Shown here piece after piece: positions 33,368-45,900 of a stretch of 51,933 nucleotides of DNA. Location of the stretch: the NCBI GenBank assembly GCA_029747585.1, contig JAPEVF010000311.1:1-51933 (forward strand), given 5' to 3'. Both the position numbers and the translations under genes were made by a program. Position 1 is the stretch's first letter; each line of letters begins with the position of its first letter. Origin of the DNA: Pleurotus djamor. Lineage: Eukaryota; Basidiomycota; Agaricomycetes; Agaricales; Pleurotaceae. Under the pieces are notes generated by a model that saw nothing but the letters and a program-made list of their open reading frames with translations, did no database searches and was not told where the DNA came from.

Positions 33368-33889
33368 ATGCTCTTCAATTTCGCCAAACCAACTGCTCTT
33401 CTCGCACTCGCTCTCAGCCCCATGGCTAGCGCTATCCGCTATGCCGGGTTTGCTTCTACTATCTCCTGCACAGGACCCAACTTCTTCTGCGAAGATGGGG
33501 GAGCCGTCTGTTGCGCTCTCCCTACAGGATTTGGTGTCTCTGTTCAATTCCTCGGGCTCCCTCTTGGAACTCAAGGACAGGGATACACCGGCAACACCTG
33601 TCGCAATTTCCTGTTTGCCGTCTTCGGTCCTGGCGATAGGTGCTGGAATGGTGGTGGGGCTCGTGCTTCGCACATGAACTGGTTCCTATCTCCTGTAGGG
33701 GGAGGTGACCAAGGCATCGCCGTTCGCGATGTAGCCGATAATACCACTTGCGGTCCTTCTGGGTTCACTTACCAGGATGGCGCTGGCGTCGAGAAGTCTA
33801 TCCAAGTTCCCCTTGGTGAAGCTGACAACATCGTCGCTTTGTATACCAAGAAGGACTTCGCCGCTCTTGCCAATTATCCTGAATATTGA
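33368..33889 (+). CDS. Small secreted cysteine-containing protein
   Basis: Intronless, 173 residues, unusual in a window where most genes have many introns. It begins with a signal peptide (FNFAKPTALLALALSPMASA). The mature part has seven cysteines: one in ISCTG, then FFCEDGGAVCCALP with three, then NTCRNF, DRCWNGGG and NTTCGPSG. The sequence is Gly-rich (LPLGTQGQGYTG). The C-terminal third has hydrophilic motifs around QVPLGEADNIVALYTKKDF. I do not recognise a named domain; it looks like the small secreted proteins of agaricomycetes, possibly cell-wall or effector-like. An odd number of cysteines leaves one free or pairs it in a dimer. The TATA-like box upstream supports the start. Confidence 0.75.
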   Translation: MLFNFAKPTALLALALSPMASAIRYAGFASTISCTGPNFFCEDGGAVCCALPTGFGVSVQFLGLPLGTQGQGYTGNTCRNFLFAVFGPGDRCWNGGGARASHMNWFLSPVGGGDQGIAVRDVADNTTCGPSGFTYQDGAGVEKSIQVPLGEADNIVALYTKKDFAALANYPEY

Positions 33890-34550
33890 GAAGTAAGTCC
33901 TCCAGATTCAGGATCCATAGTATAACTCTGATGAATTCCAAACAGGCTCGGATGAGGGCTGTGGTATCATGAATACACACCCTGGCTATATATCGTCCAC
34001 TAAATCATTTTCTCCATCTGCGGTCGTCTCTCTTAGTCGGTCTGGTCGACAGTATTGGTATCTTGTAAAGCTCTATTCAACTAGAGCATGGTTGTTCAGG
34101 ATAAAATCAAATGCGCGTGTTTGGTATCTCAGCTGAAATGATCACCGTTCTATCACAGTAAAATACGCTACGGAGGTAGGCTTTTCCCTCGCGAAACGCA
34201 GGGGGTGTGGATTTTTTCGACCGTCCCCGAATCCGTATGAGTCGCAGCTTGCCCGCTGAATCCCTCGCAACAATGTACCCTTTTGGTCTTCAGTTGGTGG
34301 TACTCTCTTGCATTTCTTGCTATGATGATCTATCCAGCGAATATCTAAGCTAGAACCAGATTGACTCCGTCTTACTGATGTCGGTCTATGCAAGCCACAG
34401 TTCCACTTTGAAACGTTCCGACTTCCGTTCCCTGAGGACGGAAGCCCCTGGCTCCTAATATCCCTCCCACTTTAGCTTCTTGCAGTTCTTCCATGCATCC
34501 TTGTGAAAGCTCCCATGGAATCGTGCGAGTGACTCTGCTCACACATCCCC
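33890..34550. other. Intergenic, no gene seen
   Basis: 661 bp containing the 3' end of the secreted-protein gene and the promoter of the amidohydrolase. An ORF on the minus strand (34142-34393) has no features. Confidence 0.4.
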
Positions 34551-36300
34551 ATGATCGTCAAGACAGCCCATATCTATGCTGGAAAACTCTTTGACCCCAT
34601 TACTCGGACAATCGCATCGCGACAGTTAATCGAGGTTGACGAAAGCCACGGACGCATCCTCGCTGTTCGCTCTTTCGCGCGATTCCCCGAGACTTCTCAA
34701 GAAAATACAAACATCCGTATCATTGATTGTCGAGAGCTGACTATCCTCCCGGGATTTGTGGATGTCCATGTTCATTGTGAGTATCTCATTAACCTCCACA
34801 TCATTCGGAATGCTGACAGGATTCCATTAGTCTTTCTGCATCCATACTCAGAAACATCTTGGAATGATCAATTGACGACAGAGTCTCTCGTGGAAAGAAC
34901 GATCAGAGCCACCAATCATGCCAGAGACACATTGATGGCAGGTTTCACCACCGTGCGGTGTGTTGCAAGGTGTTGAGGCCCTGTCCGTCGGCGCGAACTG
35001 AGATCTTTCATAGGGATCTTGGCACGGAAGGCGCTGGCGATGCTGACATCGCGTTCCGAAAATGCCTCTCGCAAGTCTTGATTCCCGGTCCACGATACTT
35101 CTGTGCTAATCGAGCACTCGTTTCAACTGGAAGCTACGGTACGTCCAAAGACCTCTCAGGGATTTGCTTCGACAGCTCATCGACATGATATTCCAGGCCC
35201 TAAAAGCTCAATTCACCCGAACCAAGAAGGTATAGACGGCGTCACAGGAGCTGAAGTGGTTGATGGTGTCGACAATTGTGTAAGAGAAGTGAGAAGGCAA
35301 ATTGGGGCTGGAGCCGACTGGATTAAGGTACACACCCTTTCCCAGCAGAATGCTTCGCTTAGTTAACGTGTTTATCTTTTCACTTAGATTTACGCCGGTA
35401 ATTCTGTCTTAAACCTTCACGCGATCTTTTGCTGAGAAGTTATCAGACTATCGCGTCTTGTCGCGCTTATCCACTTCCTTCGCTCCTGCGCCCGCCGCCT
35501 TGTCATTACCAACATTTTCCGTTCCCGAGGTTGAAGCTATGATCACCGCATCACATTCCCTCAAGTCTCCCCTTACAGGGAAACCCATCATTCGAGTCGC
35601 AGCGCATGCAACGAACTACGAGACGATCAAATCCCTTCTCCGTCTCGGGGTTGACTCTGTTGAACATGGAACAGACCTCTTCGATTTCCCTCAAACCAAA
35701 AATTCCTCCCAGAGGTCCGAAGAACGATCCCAAGACAAATTGGAAGAGGTGGCGAGACTCTTTGAGGAGAGTGGAGCAGTATGGGTTCCTACTCTCGCTG
35801 CTTACTACACGCTGTCTCCCAGTCAAAGCGCGAAGACCGACAATTCCAATTCGACTGGGTACTACTCTTCCTGGGAGCGGGGTGTCCGTAGCTTTCAAGC
35901 CGCTCTCCCGTACATATCTGGTGCCAAGTCACCACGAATACGAATGGCCGTAGGTGGAGATACAGGCGTATTCGCCCACGGAGAGAATTCTTTGGAGATG
36001 AAGTTGATGTATCAAGTCGGCGCTGACTGGAGGGATATCCTCCGATGGGCGACAATATGTGGCTGGGGATGTATCACTGGTAACAATCCGGATAACATAG
36101 ATGACATCAACCTTGCCTTAGAGGATGGGGCAATGCCGTTTGGTGCCATTCGCCCTGGTTGGGCGGCAGATATCATTGGAGTAGCTGGCGATTTCAAGGA
36201 CATTGGGCCTGGAGAGGTGGATAGGTTTGGTAAGATGATTGATGGCCAGACTGGAGTTAAATTTGTCATGAAGGAGGGAAAAGTCTATCGCAAGTCTTAG
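34551..36300 (+). CDS. Metal-dependent amidohydrolase (imidazolonepropionase-like)
   Basis: Protein of 490 residues from exons 34551-34776, 34831-34957, 35014-35138, 35197-35327, 35388-35397 and 35447-36300. The fifth exon is only 10 nt, and the phases require it. The amidohydrolase metal site can be followed: GFVDVHVHF (HxH), then GAGADWIKIYAD (the Lys that is usually carbamylated), VAAHATNYET (His), GVDSVEHGT (His) and AVGGDTGVF (Asp). TTVRDLGTEG is a common family segment. The C terminus, GWAADIIGVAGDFKDI, closes the composite beta domain. The family includes aryldialkylphosphatase-, prolidase- and imidazolonepropionase-like enzymes that hydrolyse amide or ester bonds of small molecules; the substrate is unknown. 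It is probably cytosolic, since there is no signal peptide. All catalytic ligands appear present. Confidence 0.9.
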
Positions 36301-36620
36301 AAGCAACTTGGAAGGCCTTTACTGTTGGGAATGAGAAAGGTTAGTGGCGGCGTTCATCACCAAATTGTTGAATATGAGACGCGCCTAAATATCAGCATGC
36401 ACACTGAGGATATGTCGCTGAGAAAACACTAGTATTTGGAAGTAGCCAGACGAAAGAAGGCAATACAGTATATTGAAGCTGGGAGCAGCGGAGCCTAGGG
36501 CGTCACAAATAAGTAGCATGATACAGTCGTGATGTAGTGGTGGTCGAAGTATACAGTTAGACGTGATATGGATACAGCAAGATTCCAATAGAAATAGAAA
36601 AAAGGCTTCGAAGCGGTCCC
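36301..36620. other. Short intergenic region between convergent genes
   Basis: 320 bp separating two convergent stops; expected to hold both 3' UTRs. Nothing else seen. Confidence 0.4.
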
Positions 36621-37220
36621 TCACCCGTTCAGCACCTCTATCGTCCTGTTCCAAACAGCCTCTCTCTCAGGCGAGACCTGGGTAAAGATACACCCCGTAA
36701 TGTAATCCTCCCAGCCTTGACGCGTCTGCGAAACGAGACCGTCGACCATGGTCTTATTATTCGCGCAGCCGAGAGAGTTGAGACCGCTGGCTTTGTAGAA
36801 CCACATAGCGCTAGCGAAGCTGAGTTCATCGGTCAAGACGAGGTCAAGAACGGCGTTCTTCGTGGTGTTTGAAATGGATGGATCCGTGACGTTGGGGGCC
36901 AACGAAAGGGCGCGTGAGCGCGTTGAAGGTGTGTCAACGGCGTATTGATGGACGAAGGGGAACGACATGAGGCTTCGTGTACCCTGTCCAGGAGTACCTG
37001 GTTCAGGAAAGCTACAACAAAATGGTATGAGTGAAAATCGAACAAGAAGAATGTGCAATTGTGCCGACACATTGCACGAAGCAGTCGACGGTGAGATCGA
37101 TATGAGCTGAGCAGCGGTGATTCCGGTCGAGTTGGAAATGATTGGTTTATGGCATGGAATGACCATGGCCCATGTCGAAAAACATGAAAAAGCGGTGACA
37201 AAGAAGAGGGCGAACAGCAT
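36621..37220 (-). CDS. Secreted protein with probable internal deletion
   Basis: Two exons, 37220-37069 and 37011-36621, joined by a 57-nt intron in phase; 180 residues. A signal peptide (LFALFFVTAFSCFSTWA) is followed by GITAAQLISISPSTASCNV. After the intron come PEPGTPGQGTRSLMSFPF and then a Trp/Cys-containing C terminus (ELSFASAMWFYKASGL, GCANNKTMVDGLVSQTRQG, WEDYITGCI). These blocks match my recollection of a secreted fungal family of about 230-260 residues in which SxxSCxx and the PGQGTR motif are separated by roughly 50 residues. Here the spacer is almost absent, so the gene may carry an internal deletion and a changed fold. The family function is unknown to me; the splice and signal peptide are clear. 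Confidence 0.65.
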   Translation of the reverse strand: MLFALFFVTAFSCFSTWAMVIPCHKPIISNSTGITAAQLISISPSTASCNVSAQLHILLVRFSLIPFCCSFPEPGTPGQGTRSLMSFPFVHQYAVDTPSTRSRALSLAPNVTDPSISNTTKNAVLDLVLTDELSFASAMWFYKASGLNSLGCANNKTMVDGLVSQTRQGWEDYITGCIFTQVSPEREAVWNRTIEVLNG

Positions 37221-37734
37221 GATTATGATAGAGCGCAGCTCTGAGAAGGAGAGTCAGCTAAAGCTGTTCGTCGAGTATGAGTGGATACGGCTGGCGTAGA
37301 GAAAAAGTGTCTACTCACCGAGCCCGCGTTCGAGGTATTTATTCGTTTACACCATTGTGGCGTTGTCCCATTGTCCCATTGTCTTTGTTCATTGTAGAAA
37401 CTGACAAAGCTTCGGGGCCCCCTGCATAGATATGTGTGTTTGATTGGAATATGGAAATAGCCACCCGGTCCAAGCAATTCGAGGGTGGTCGTGTGCAACG
37501 TTGGTGGTGGTGGTCGAGTTCAAGAACTTTGGCGCTTGTCCCGAGAGCGCCGGATCGCTTTGCAACACCTAACTTCCATTAGTCTTCCAAGTTCATTGTT
37601 CAATGGAAGTTACTTCGTCGTCTGGCTAGTTCAGCCATTACTTGACCTTCCGCTCGCGTTACGAATTCATTAGACCCGTCTCCCCATTGCCCCCTGAAAC
37701 TTTCATCTGAACCACGAGCTACGGCTTCCAAAGC
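37221..37734. other. Divergent promoter region
   Basis: 514 bp between divergent starts of the secreted-protein gene and the FunK1 gene. No clear motif; no ORF worth keeping. Confidence 0.4.
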
Positions 37735-39942
37735 ATGTCTTTCATCCCTGTCGTCGAAGTAGAACGGTACTTGAAAGTTGCGGTGCCCTCTGTAGCTGGA
37801 GAAACGAATCAAGTCGTCATAAACAAGCTCAAGGAACGGGGCAACATTACCAAGGACGGGTTGATTCTTGGTTTCGACACCACCACCCAAACGGACCACT
37901 TTCGTCCCTTCCATGAATTTATCTCAAACGTTAGCGATGTCGCTGCTGAAGTTTTCCGGAGTCAGCCAATGATAGCGTCATGCTATACGCCAGATAAAAC
38001 CTCTGAGTCTGACGAACCTGACGAAGCACATCCTAGCCTCCTCTGGACACGAACTCCAGCTTTTGTTGCTGGATCAAGCGAAGAACCGGATGGATTCGAA
38101 GATGAAGTTGTGGCCATCATACTCAAGGGGGATCATACCTTGGACGATTTTGCTAGCGTACGCCCCTTGAATGTCTCTCTGACCATATTCCGTTGATAAG
38201 AACTCGCTGCAGAACGTCGACCAGATCATGTGGTCAGCCCAACAAACCCTCTTCCATGACCTTCGCAGGATGTTCTTCTACGGCATCACCGCTGAGCACC
38301 ACACCTCCCGGCTTTGGTTCTTCGCTCGCTCGCATATCATGGTGACCGTGCCGTTCAATTTCACGGTTGTCAGTCCCTCTTCCCGATGCAAAGCTATCGC
38401 TCATGTACTCACACTTTAACGCAGAATCCTGCGCATCTCGTCAAACTGTTTGTTGGATTAGCCTTCTGTCATATCCTGGAGAAGTCAAGGCGGGATTTGA
38501 GTTGCCCATATCACACCGGCCTGCCGCCCAGTCCAAACCAGATTCCTCTTGAAACTCATGGCTACAACTCCTCAATCCACCGTCATGAAGGCTTCACTTC
38601 CATTCGTCTGAATAATGAATGGTACAACGCATTTGAAATAATGACCCATTACTGGGATTCAGGCATCCTTGGACGTTGCACGCGTGTTTTCACGGCAACC
38701 AGATTCGGCGACTCGATGCAGACTCTTTACGTTCTCAAGGACACTTGGATTGAGCGAACACACTCCACGGAAGGCGAACTATGGACCCAGCTGATGGATC
38801 GACTCGTTGACAACCCTGATGTCGACCAGGAGATGGTCGATAACCACTTCGTGCGGCTTGTCGATTGTGAATCCGTCCGCCGCCCTGTAACAACATGCCA
38901 CTTTCTGCGCCGAGGAGAGCTATCGGCCCAAGCTAGCGTTGAGGCCTTTAAACAGGACCGTCGCGGTTTTTTGGATATCCAATCTTTATTGTGGGGCATC
39001 TGGGGGAGTAGGGCTCCACCATCCTACACCCATCACATCAACATCGGCTTGCAGTATGTCCCCCGTTTTCATGATCGCACATTATGGGAACATGTCGGGA
39101 CAAAATACGATGACTCGCGCAGTTTGTTGGATATGTTACAATATCTCATTGACATTGTCAAAGGTGCCATTAGTCTTCGTTGAATCTATGGACTATGCTC
39201 ATCCCTCCGCAGCCCTACAAGTAATGTGGATCGGTGCTAATGCCGTTCATCGCAATATCAGTCCCTGGAGTATCATCATATGTGATGGAAAAGCTCGCCT
39301 TGCTGATTTTGATTTCGTCTCTTTCTACGACCCGAAGACAGCTGTCCGCGCGGATGATTCTGTCGCAAGTCCTCCCCAATCTCATGTCTGACGCAGAGCT
39401 CACCAGAGATCTAGGGGAAACCTGAGTTCATGGCTCTAGAAGTCAAGGCATCGGGCTACCTCTCCGAACCTTTCGACTGTCCCGTGCCCGTGGCACCTAT
39501 AGAGGAGGTATATCTCTTCCTCCACAACCCACTCCATGATCTAGAGTCTGTGTGGTGGGTATTGATGTGGACCCTGCTTCGATACACGCCCGTTTCGTCC
39601 GTGCCTACACGGACGCTGCTCCAAGCAAAACAGCATCTGTACGCCGGACTATTCAATTATCCGTTCCGTCTCCGACACTGTGTGTTTGCATCCACCGCTC
39701 TGTGGGCACCGTTACCTGCGGACAGCCAAGCAGAACGGCTCGGTGCGAACCTTGGGCGATATCTCAAAAGACAATACATGGCCGTCGAGAAGACCATTCC
39801 TATCCCCGCTGATGCCTTTGATTTAGATGTATTCACCACCTTCATCGACACCCTTGTCGATATGCGCCAGTTGTTTATCGACGCAGGGGTTGATAAAGTG
39901 GTTAAGGTGTGGGAGGTCGAGGCTTCGAACTTACCAAAGTAG
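37735..39942 (+). CDS. FunK1 fungal kinase-like protein with degenerate catalytic loop
   Basis: Protein of 663 residues from exons 37735-38157, 38213-38365, 38425-39163, 39213-39361 and 39415-39942; all phases close. FunK1 features in order: VVAIILKGDHTLDDFAS near the N terminus, then RRMFFYGITAEHHTSRLWF and MVTVPFNFT. The nucleotide-binding lobe has LYVLKDTWIE (conserved Lys) and STEGELW (Glu). The catalytic loop reads HRN (39248-39256) and continues ISPWS, where active FunK1 and protein kinases have HRD and an Asn five residues later; here both the Asp and that Asn are replaced. DFDF of the Mg-binding loop is kept. The C-terminal FunK1 hallmark is NPLHDLESVWWVLMW. So it is probably a pseudokinase. 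The donor at 39362 is GTCGCA, not ideal, but no other splice restores the frame to PEFMALEV. Confidence 0.85.
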
Positions 39943-42900
39943 GAAAGCGAAGGCTCTCCATATGTGGCTCTCGCGGAAGCCACATGATCGCGCACCGGGA
40001 ATTCTTGTGAGTAACGGGAGCTACTAGCTCAATTCTCTAAAGTCTACGGTCAGTGCCCAATCCAATGTGAAGTATTCCTCGTTAATAATTTGAAATTTCC
40101 AGTGTTTTCACGGCATGTTACCTCCATCTCTTTCTGGGATTGGCTAGCCGTCACCGTGTTCTCCGTATGCGAGACCTTCCAGAGCCCAGACGTCAGGGTG
40201 GCTCGACATTTACAGTGACTCAGAACTCTTCGTATCCCCTTTCATCAAAAATAGACTTGGAGGCGATATTCAGCTCGGGAATTCCCAGAATATTTCCAGA
40301 CGTAACTTACCTGTGGCGGCGCTACCAATAGCCGGCTTGGACTTCAAGTTATGTCACATTGGTAACCAAGATTCGTATCTCTCTATCGCTCGCTAGCTCG
40401 GCCTCTCGTATTCGCTTGTACCGACAGTGGAATATATTTTCTTCCTCCCAAACCATAACCCTTCTTGTTGGTGCTGGCTACTACTCATGTCGGTCACATC
40501 GGAGGATTTCCAAGCATCGCTTATTCTACGAAGTCAGTCGTCGCCGTGTTTCTTTTACCCATTTACAGAATTGAAGGGAGGTATGGAGGGTTGGGGACGG
40601 CATTTTACTGATACCCATCAGCGTCAGGTAAGAACTATTCTTCAGCTCCAACACGATTGAATCTGATTCGATCCCATTTCTCAGAAAGCCGCTTCCGATT
40701 ACTTTTAAAATGTTGTGGTTCCGGTTTGTCAAATTGTGGACAATTTTTTTTCGCACTTACAACGTAGGTATCAAGTGCCTAGACCAGCTCGCTACTGCTC
40801 AGATTCCTCTATTCTATCTAGATCAAATTCGGCATGACACAGGAATTAGGGATTGTGATTTCTCAGGCTGGGGTCCAAAGCCAACCCGCGTATGACCTGG
40901 TCCGCCACGACGGCCCCTGCCCCACCTTTCCGCCGTTTACACCACATTCATATTTTTACTATTATTGACCTCGCCGCGTCAAACACACCAACCAACTACC
41001 CGTTTTGTTACCGCCGAGCTACAACATGCTGAGCAGATTTACCGCCGCTGATGTCGATCCTGCTAGCAAGAGGGCAGGTGCCGGTGTTTGTGCCTTAGTG
41101 CACCTTTCCTTCCATTTTTCCGAATACCTGACATGAGTCGCGGCCGTGAAGCCTGCCGCCTACGCATCATTAACGCCCTAGGATGTTCTCACCCGCATCA
41201 TTTGGGAGATTCTCTATGGGGGTCTTGATTGGTATTTCCTTCTCTCCACCTGCGATCTTACAACGTTGACCTAGTCTAGGCCACCTGTCATCCCATTCGA
41301 CCCTCCAATCCGACAGCTTCTCGCATGACCCAACGCGCTAATACAAGCACGAAGCAAACGGACGGAAGAACCTTTACGACCATCTCGATGTTCCATGCCA
41401 AATTCTTTGGATCCCCCAGGAAAGCGTGTCACGCTGTGTAGGCTATGGCAACGTTCTAGGAAAAAATGTGAGTGCTGTTTATCCACCACGAACCGAACAC
41501 TCTTCACATAGAACAATAGTTCACCCACAGAGCCAAGGTACCGCTCGTCTTTTAGGCCACAAGTATCGGCGACTTGCGGCACCCGCCAGCCGTAAACATG
41601 GGGGGTTTCCAGCTTTGCGCAGATACCCCATGGTTCCCATTCCCCCTCCTCTCTGCGTTGTCCCATCTGCGCAGAGTTAAGCCATGGCTAGTTAGCTACC
41701 GTCAGACCCTCCCTTTCCTCCAGCCCATTCTTCCCCTCCCCCCACTGTCCCACATCATTTCGTCGCAATTTCTGAAGCTGGGCCAGTCGTCGAGTCACTC
41801 AACAACCGTACGCGCCGTTGGGATTAACAGGGATTAACCGACTATCGTGGATTGGGAGCCCGCATCCCAATTATCCGCCGTGGAATAGGGTTTGATGGCC
41901 TCTTCGAGGTATGTTCGTAATCCCTGTCACGCATAGCGATAACAATAACGCCCTGACTCTCAGCACCATCCGTCCCACACCACCTCGCTTCTCTTTGACC
42001 TCATGCGCACCTTAATATGAGACCATGGCATGCATGGCTGCCGTGTTTTCATCACGCCCATCGTTTGATGCGTCTCCACAATACACCACGCAAGTGACCC
42101 TCTTGCGCCTGGGTACGAACACCGTGGCAGGCGACGTCCTTTTGTTCTCTTTCGGGTTTCATGCGTTCTGGAAAGTGGGAGATAAGGCGCAGCCGAAGAG
42201 TAAAGATCATACATCATAACCAAAGATGCGTGCTGAGCCTAGGTCCCCGTGCTCTCGAACGTTCGTCTTCCCTCTACTTCCCCGGTCTACCCATCCAGCC
42301 TACTCATCTGTTTCTGCACACCTAGGTGAGAATCCTCGAAGCTTGGAGCCTAGCTGGCGACTTTGATACAGTTGGGACGAAGATGAGAACCTGGAAAATC
42401 GGTTCCAAACCGCCCTCGCCTGCGGATTTCTCCTTGACTAGCCGCATGCGGTGCTACTTATCGAGCCCGTCTTTTCGATCCATGAGAGCGATATTGAGCC
42501 GCCATGGCTACTTACCCCCGAAACGTTTCGCAAACTCCTTGTTGTTCATGCAGATGACGTCTTTCGTGCTCTCTGTTCGTGTCAGAAAGCCAACGGCCCG
42601 TTCAATCTCTCAAGCAATGCCCCTCAACCACTGCCTCATTCGCATTTGGCTCTCTATCACCTACAGTCTTGTTCACGTCGCACTGACCACCCTTGGACCA
42701 CCCTGGTAATTTATCAAACTTGGCTACAATTATACTCGCCTAAACTAATGAGCCAAAAACTTTGAACAGGTTGTGATACATGAGCAAGGCACCCTAGCTC
42801 GGTTATTGAAGTCTACTTGGATACGTGATACATTGACAGTGAACTATATCACGGTGGGTCACTCTGCACAACGGTTCTCATCACGCAATTGAACTCGGTC

Positions 42901-45900
42901 AAGATAGCTTCATACTTATTTTAAGCCTGCTGCTCGCACCAAAATGCCTCTCCCCGTTTGGGATACTTGGTGCAAACGCTCACGGTGACTTGTATTCGAG
43001 TCGTTTTCTTGCCTTGTCTTCGGTCGGTCTCACTAACATGATAATAATAACGAAATCCACATGGCAATCGGTGGGTAGTATCCGTCTCCAGGGCGCCCGT
43101 CGCAAAACATACTCAGGTTAGCCTTTTCGCATCCCTGACCCCAATGCTAAATACACCCACGTCTTAAATGTAGCGCACCTACAACGTGAAACTGCAGCAC
43201 CTTGTCGCGTTTTCAACTCAGCTAGTAGGTCCACCGTGCATCGCAGTCTTGGTCGATTCCGATTAAGTATCCGGATTCTATGGACCCGAACTGAAATAGG
43301 CATAGTCAAACTTGGGCGCAAGCGAGGTACAGTTTACCTTCTTCCCCCTGATAATCCCTCGATTTCGACGTTGGGGCTTTGATAATCCAGATTCAGTACC
43401 AGTCCTTGTCTTCCCCCCGCGGACCCGAGGCTAATGGCTTGATCTCGTATACGTACCCTAATTACAAACGATCATGGGCCCGAACATACCAACACTTCTG
43501 TGAGCGAATAATAATCTCTATTGTTTTGTACGAATTGTGAAATGTCGCCTGCTCATTTAATTTCGGGCCAACATACACGAAAGCACCCACAGTAATATGT
43601 CTACCTAGCAGCACCTCGTTGGTTACTGTGTGTACCATAAAATTGGGGTGCTTTGCTCGCCCGAAGCCTCTGGATGACGACGGGTCTAATCAGGAGGGAA
43701 GTAAACCCCGACGTGGACACCGTAGACCGCGTGAGAAGTATGAGACCAGTCCATCATCGACCTGCCGGACAATTTATTTCGTCTTGATCAGTCTGCATTA
43801 TCCCCGAGGCCGGGGGCCGACCCCACAGCCCAAAACGAACTGAAAACTAACCGAATTACTCAGACGGACGTAGGAGTAATCCAGGTTTGGTGCACCGTGA
43901 GGTGAGCTGAGTCTGCTGAGAAAGATATATGTCATCGTCTATTGATGGGACCGAACGAACTTACGAGAGGTCCCTTTCATGATCATGATACACGGATTCG
44001 CGGAGTTGGAGTGAAGAACATCATCAGATTCGTTGACATTTGAACGTGCACAGGCGAACGGCGGAATTGCGTTACAAGAACAACGAGGCAGAGCCACAGA
44101 AGGAAACGGGAAAAGAACATATCACCTAACGTTCTTCAGAAGCTTGATCATGGCGTAAGAACATCAGGAGAACATATGATGAGAAGGAGTTCTTACCAAC
44201 GAAGCGGTGCACTGTGACTTCCTCGTCNAAAACGCCGCCTTCCTTTCTACAGGAGACGCAGTCAGTGACCAGTGGTAAGGTACGGTAAGCACCGATTGAT
44301 GATTACTCACGTTTATTAACGTCACTTTCGGATGCTTTGGCAGAGTCTTCAAGGAACTCCGGGGGAGGAATTCCATGAAGAAGACGCATAATTTTCCACA
44401 GACACGGACGTCGATGTGAACGGACCGAAGCGGAGTTCGGAGGACACTAGAATGAGAGGCGAGAGGAGTCAGGAAGTTACTGCATATGCTTGTTATTGAT
44501 GGATGATACACTCAAGGTATCAGGTATCGGGTATCATTGCTTTGGTTCGCAGTTACCATAAGGAAGATGCAAATATGGAAGATGGACGAAGAGGATCAAG
44601 GGGCGACCAGTGAAAGGTTTAGCAATTCGTAAGGTCCCGCCTCCCGCCGTCAGCTATCATATGGAATGTCCGCATAATGCCTCAGAGGAAGATCGGCGGC
44701 ACGGTATGCGTGTGCATACGAAGGCTCGCAGGTTCGCAGTGTTCCTCTTCCCGGTGGGGAATTTAGGGTGAAAGAAGATACGGATGCGTCCACGGTATCC
44801 TTCCCTGTGTGCATATGTTGACCATACAAGGTACGAAAACCGAGTCAAGTGGTCGAGCACGCTGTGATACGGGTACCCAAGACGTTGCAACAACGCCAAT
44901 GTTAGAAGATATTATATTGGACAGCTGGGAATCACGAGCGGTCTAGAAGAAAAGTTTGTATCGGTCGAACTATTTGTGTTTTAGATTCTGGGAGGTGGAG
45001 CGATTAGACTTAGACTTAAGAGTGAAGGGGGTCACGAACTGTTGAACGTGCGCCTACTGGGACCGCGGGGAGTGGCCATTGGTCTCAGAGTTGCTCGACG
45101 GCTGGGAGCTCTGCAGACGTCACCACCTCTTCTTTGGGATAGATTTACCCTTCCAGACGCGAACGTGATGCTGCAATGCAATGCAAACGTGAGTAAGAAA
45201 AGCCGGAAATGTAGCGCAAGACTTGGAAACCAAGGTACATACCGAGAAGGTGCACCAGGTTCCCGTTCACGTTCGCGTCAGGATCGCTATGAGCTTGACT
45301 GGGAGTTACTATACAAGTCAAACATTACTGAGTTAATCGCACGCGAAGAAGCCTGGAGAAGATCATTGTGAGAAAGCATGAAGGAAAGCTCTAGAACGAA
45401 ACCCCACGCACAGGTCACAAGGCGAAGGAATGATAGGACATATTTATCCCGGACCATGGCTCCCATACACTTTCAAGGAGATTGTGGTGTAGAGATGGCG
45501 TTAGAGTTAAACTTTGAGGACGTGGCTCGCGCCGAGTACGCGCAGGGATAAGTCATTCGCTCCTCGTTCGCGGTATCATCCACCATCGGAAGAGCTAGAA
45601 GAACTTCTGGGACACAGAGCTTGGAAAGGATCGGCGATGGCTAGGATAAGCATAAGCTCGCATGTCGATTTAGGCAATGTTGAATAGCAAACAACATACT
45701 TACCTCTTGAACCTCGGACTTCCGATCGGTTGCATCCCAACGAGAGGCTCAGGTCAGTCTGCATGCCTCATCAAAATGGACAGAAGAGAGATTCGAGCAG
45801 CTCATAGAACCGGTTCGTGCTTGCTGTTGTGCCACAGAACCACTTCTTCAGTGCAATATACTACAGCCTTAACGACATCACCATTGAGTATCGGGGTTTC

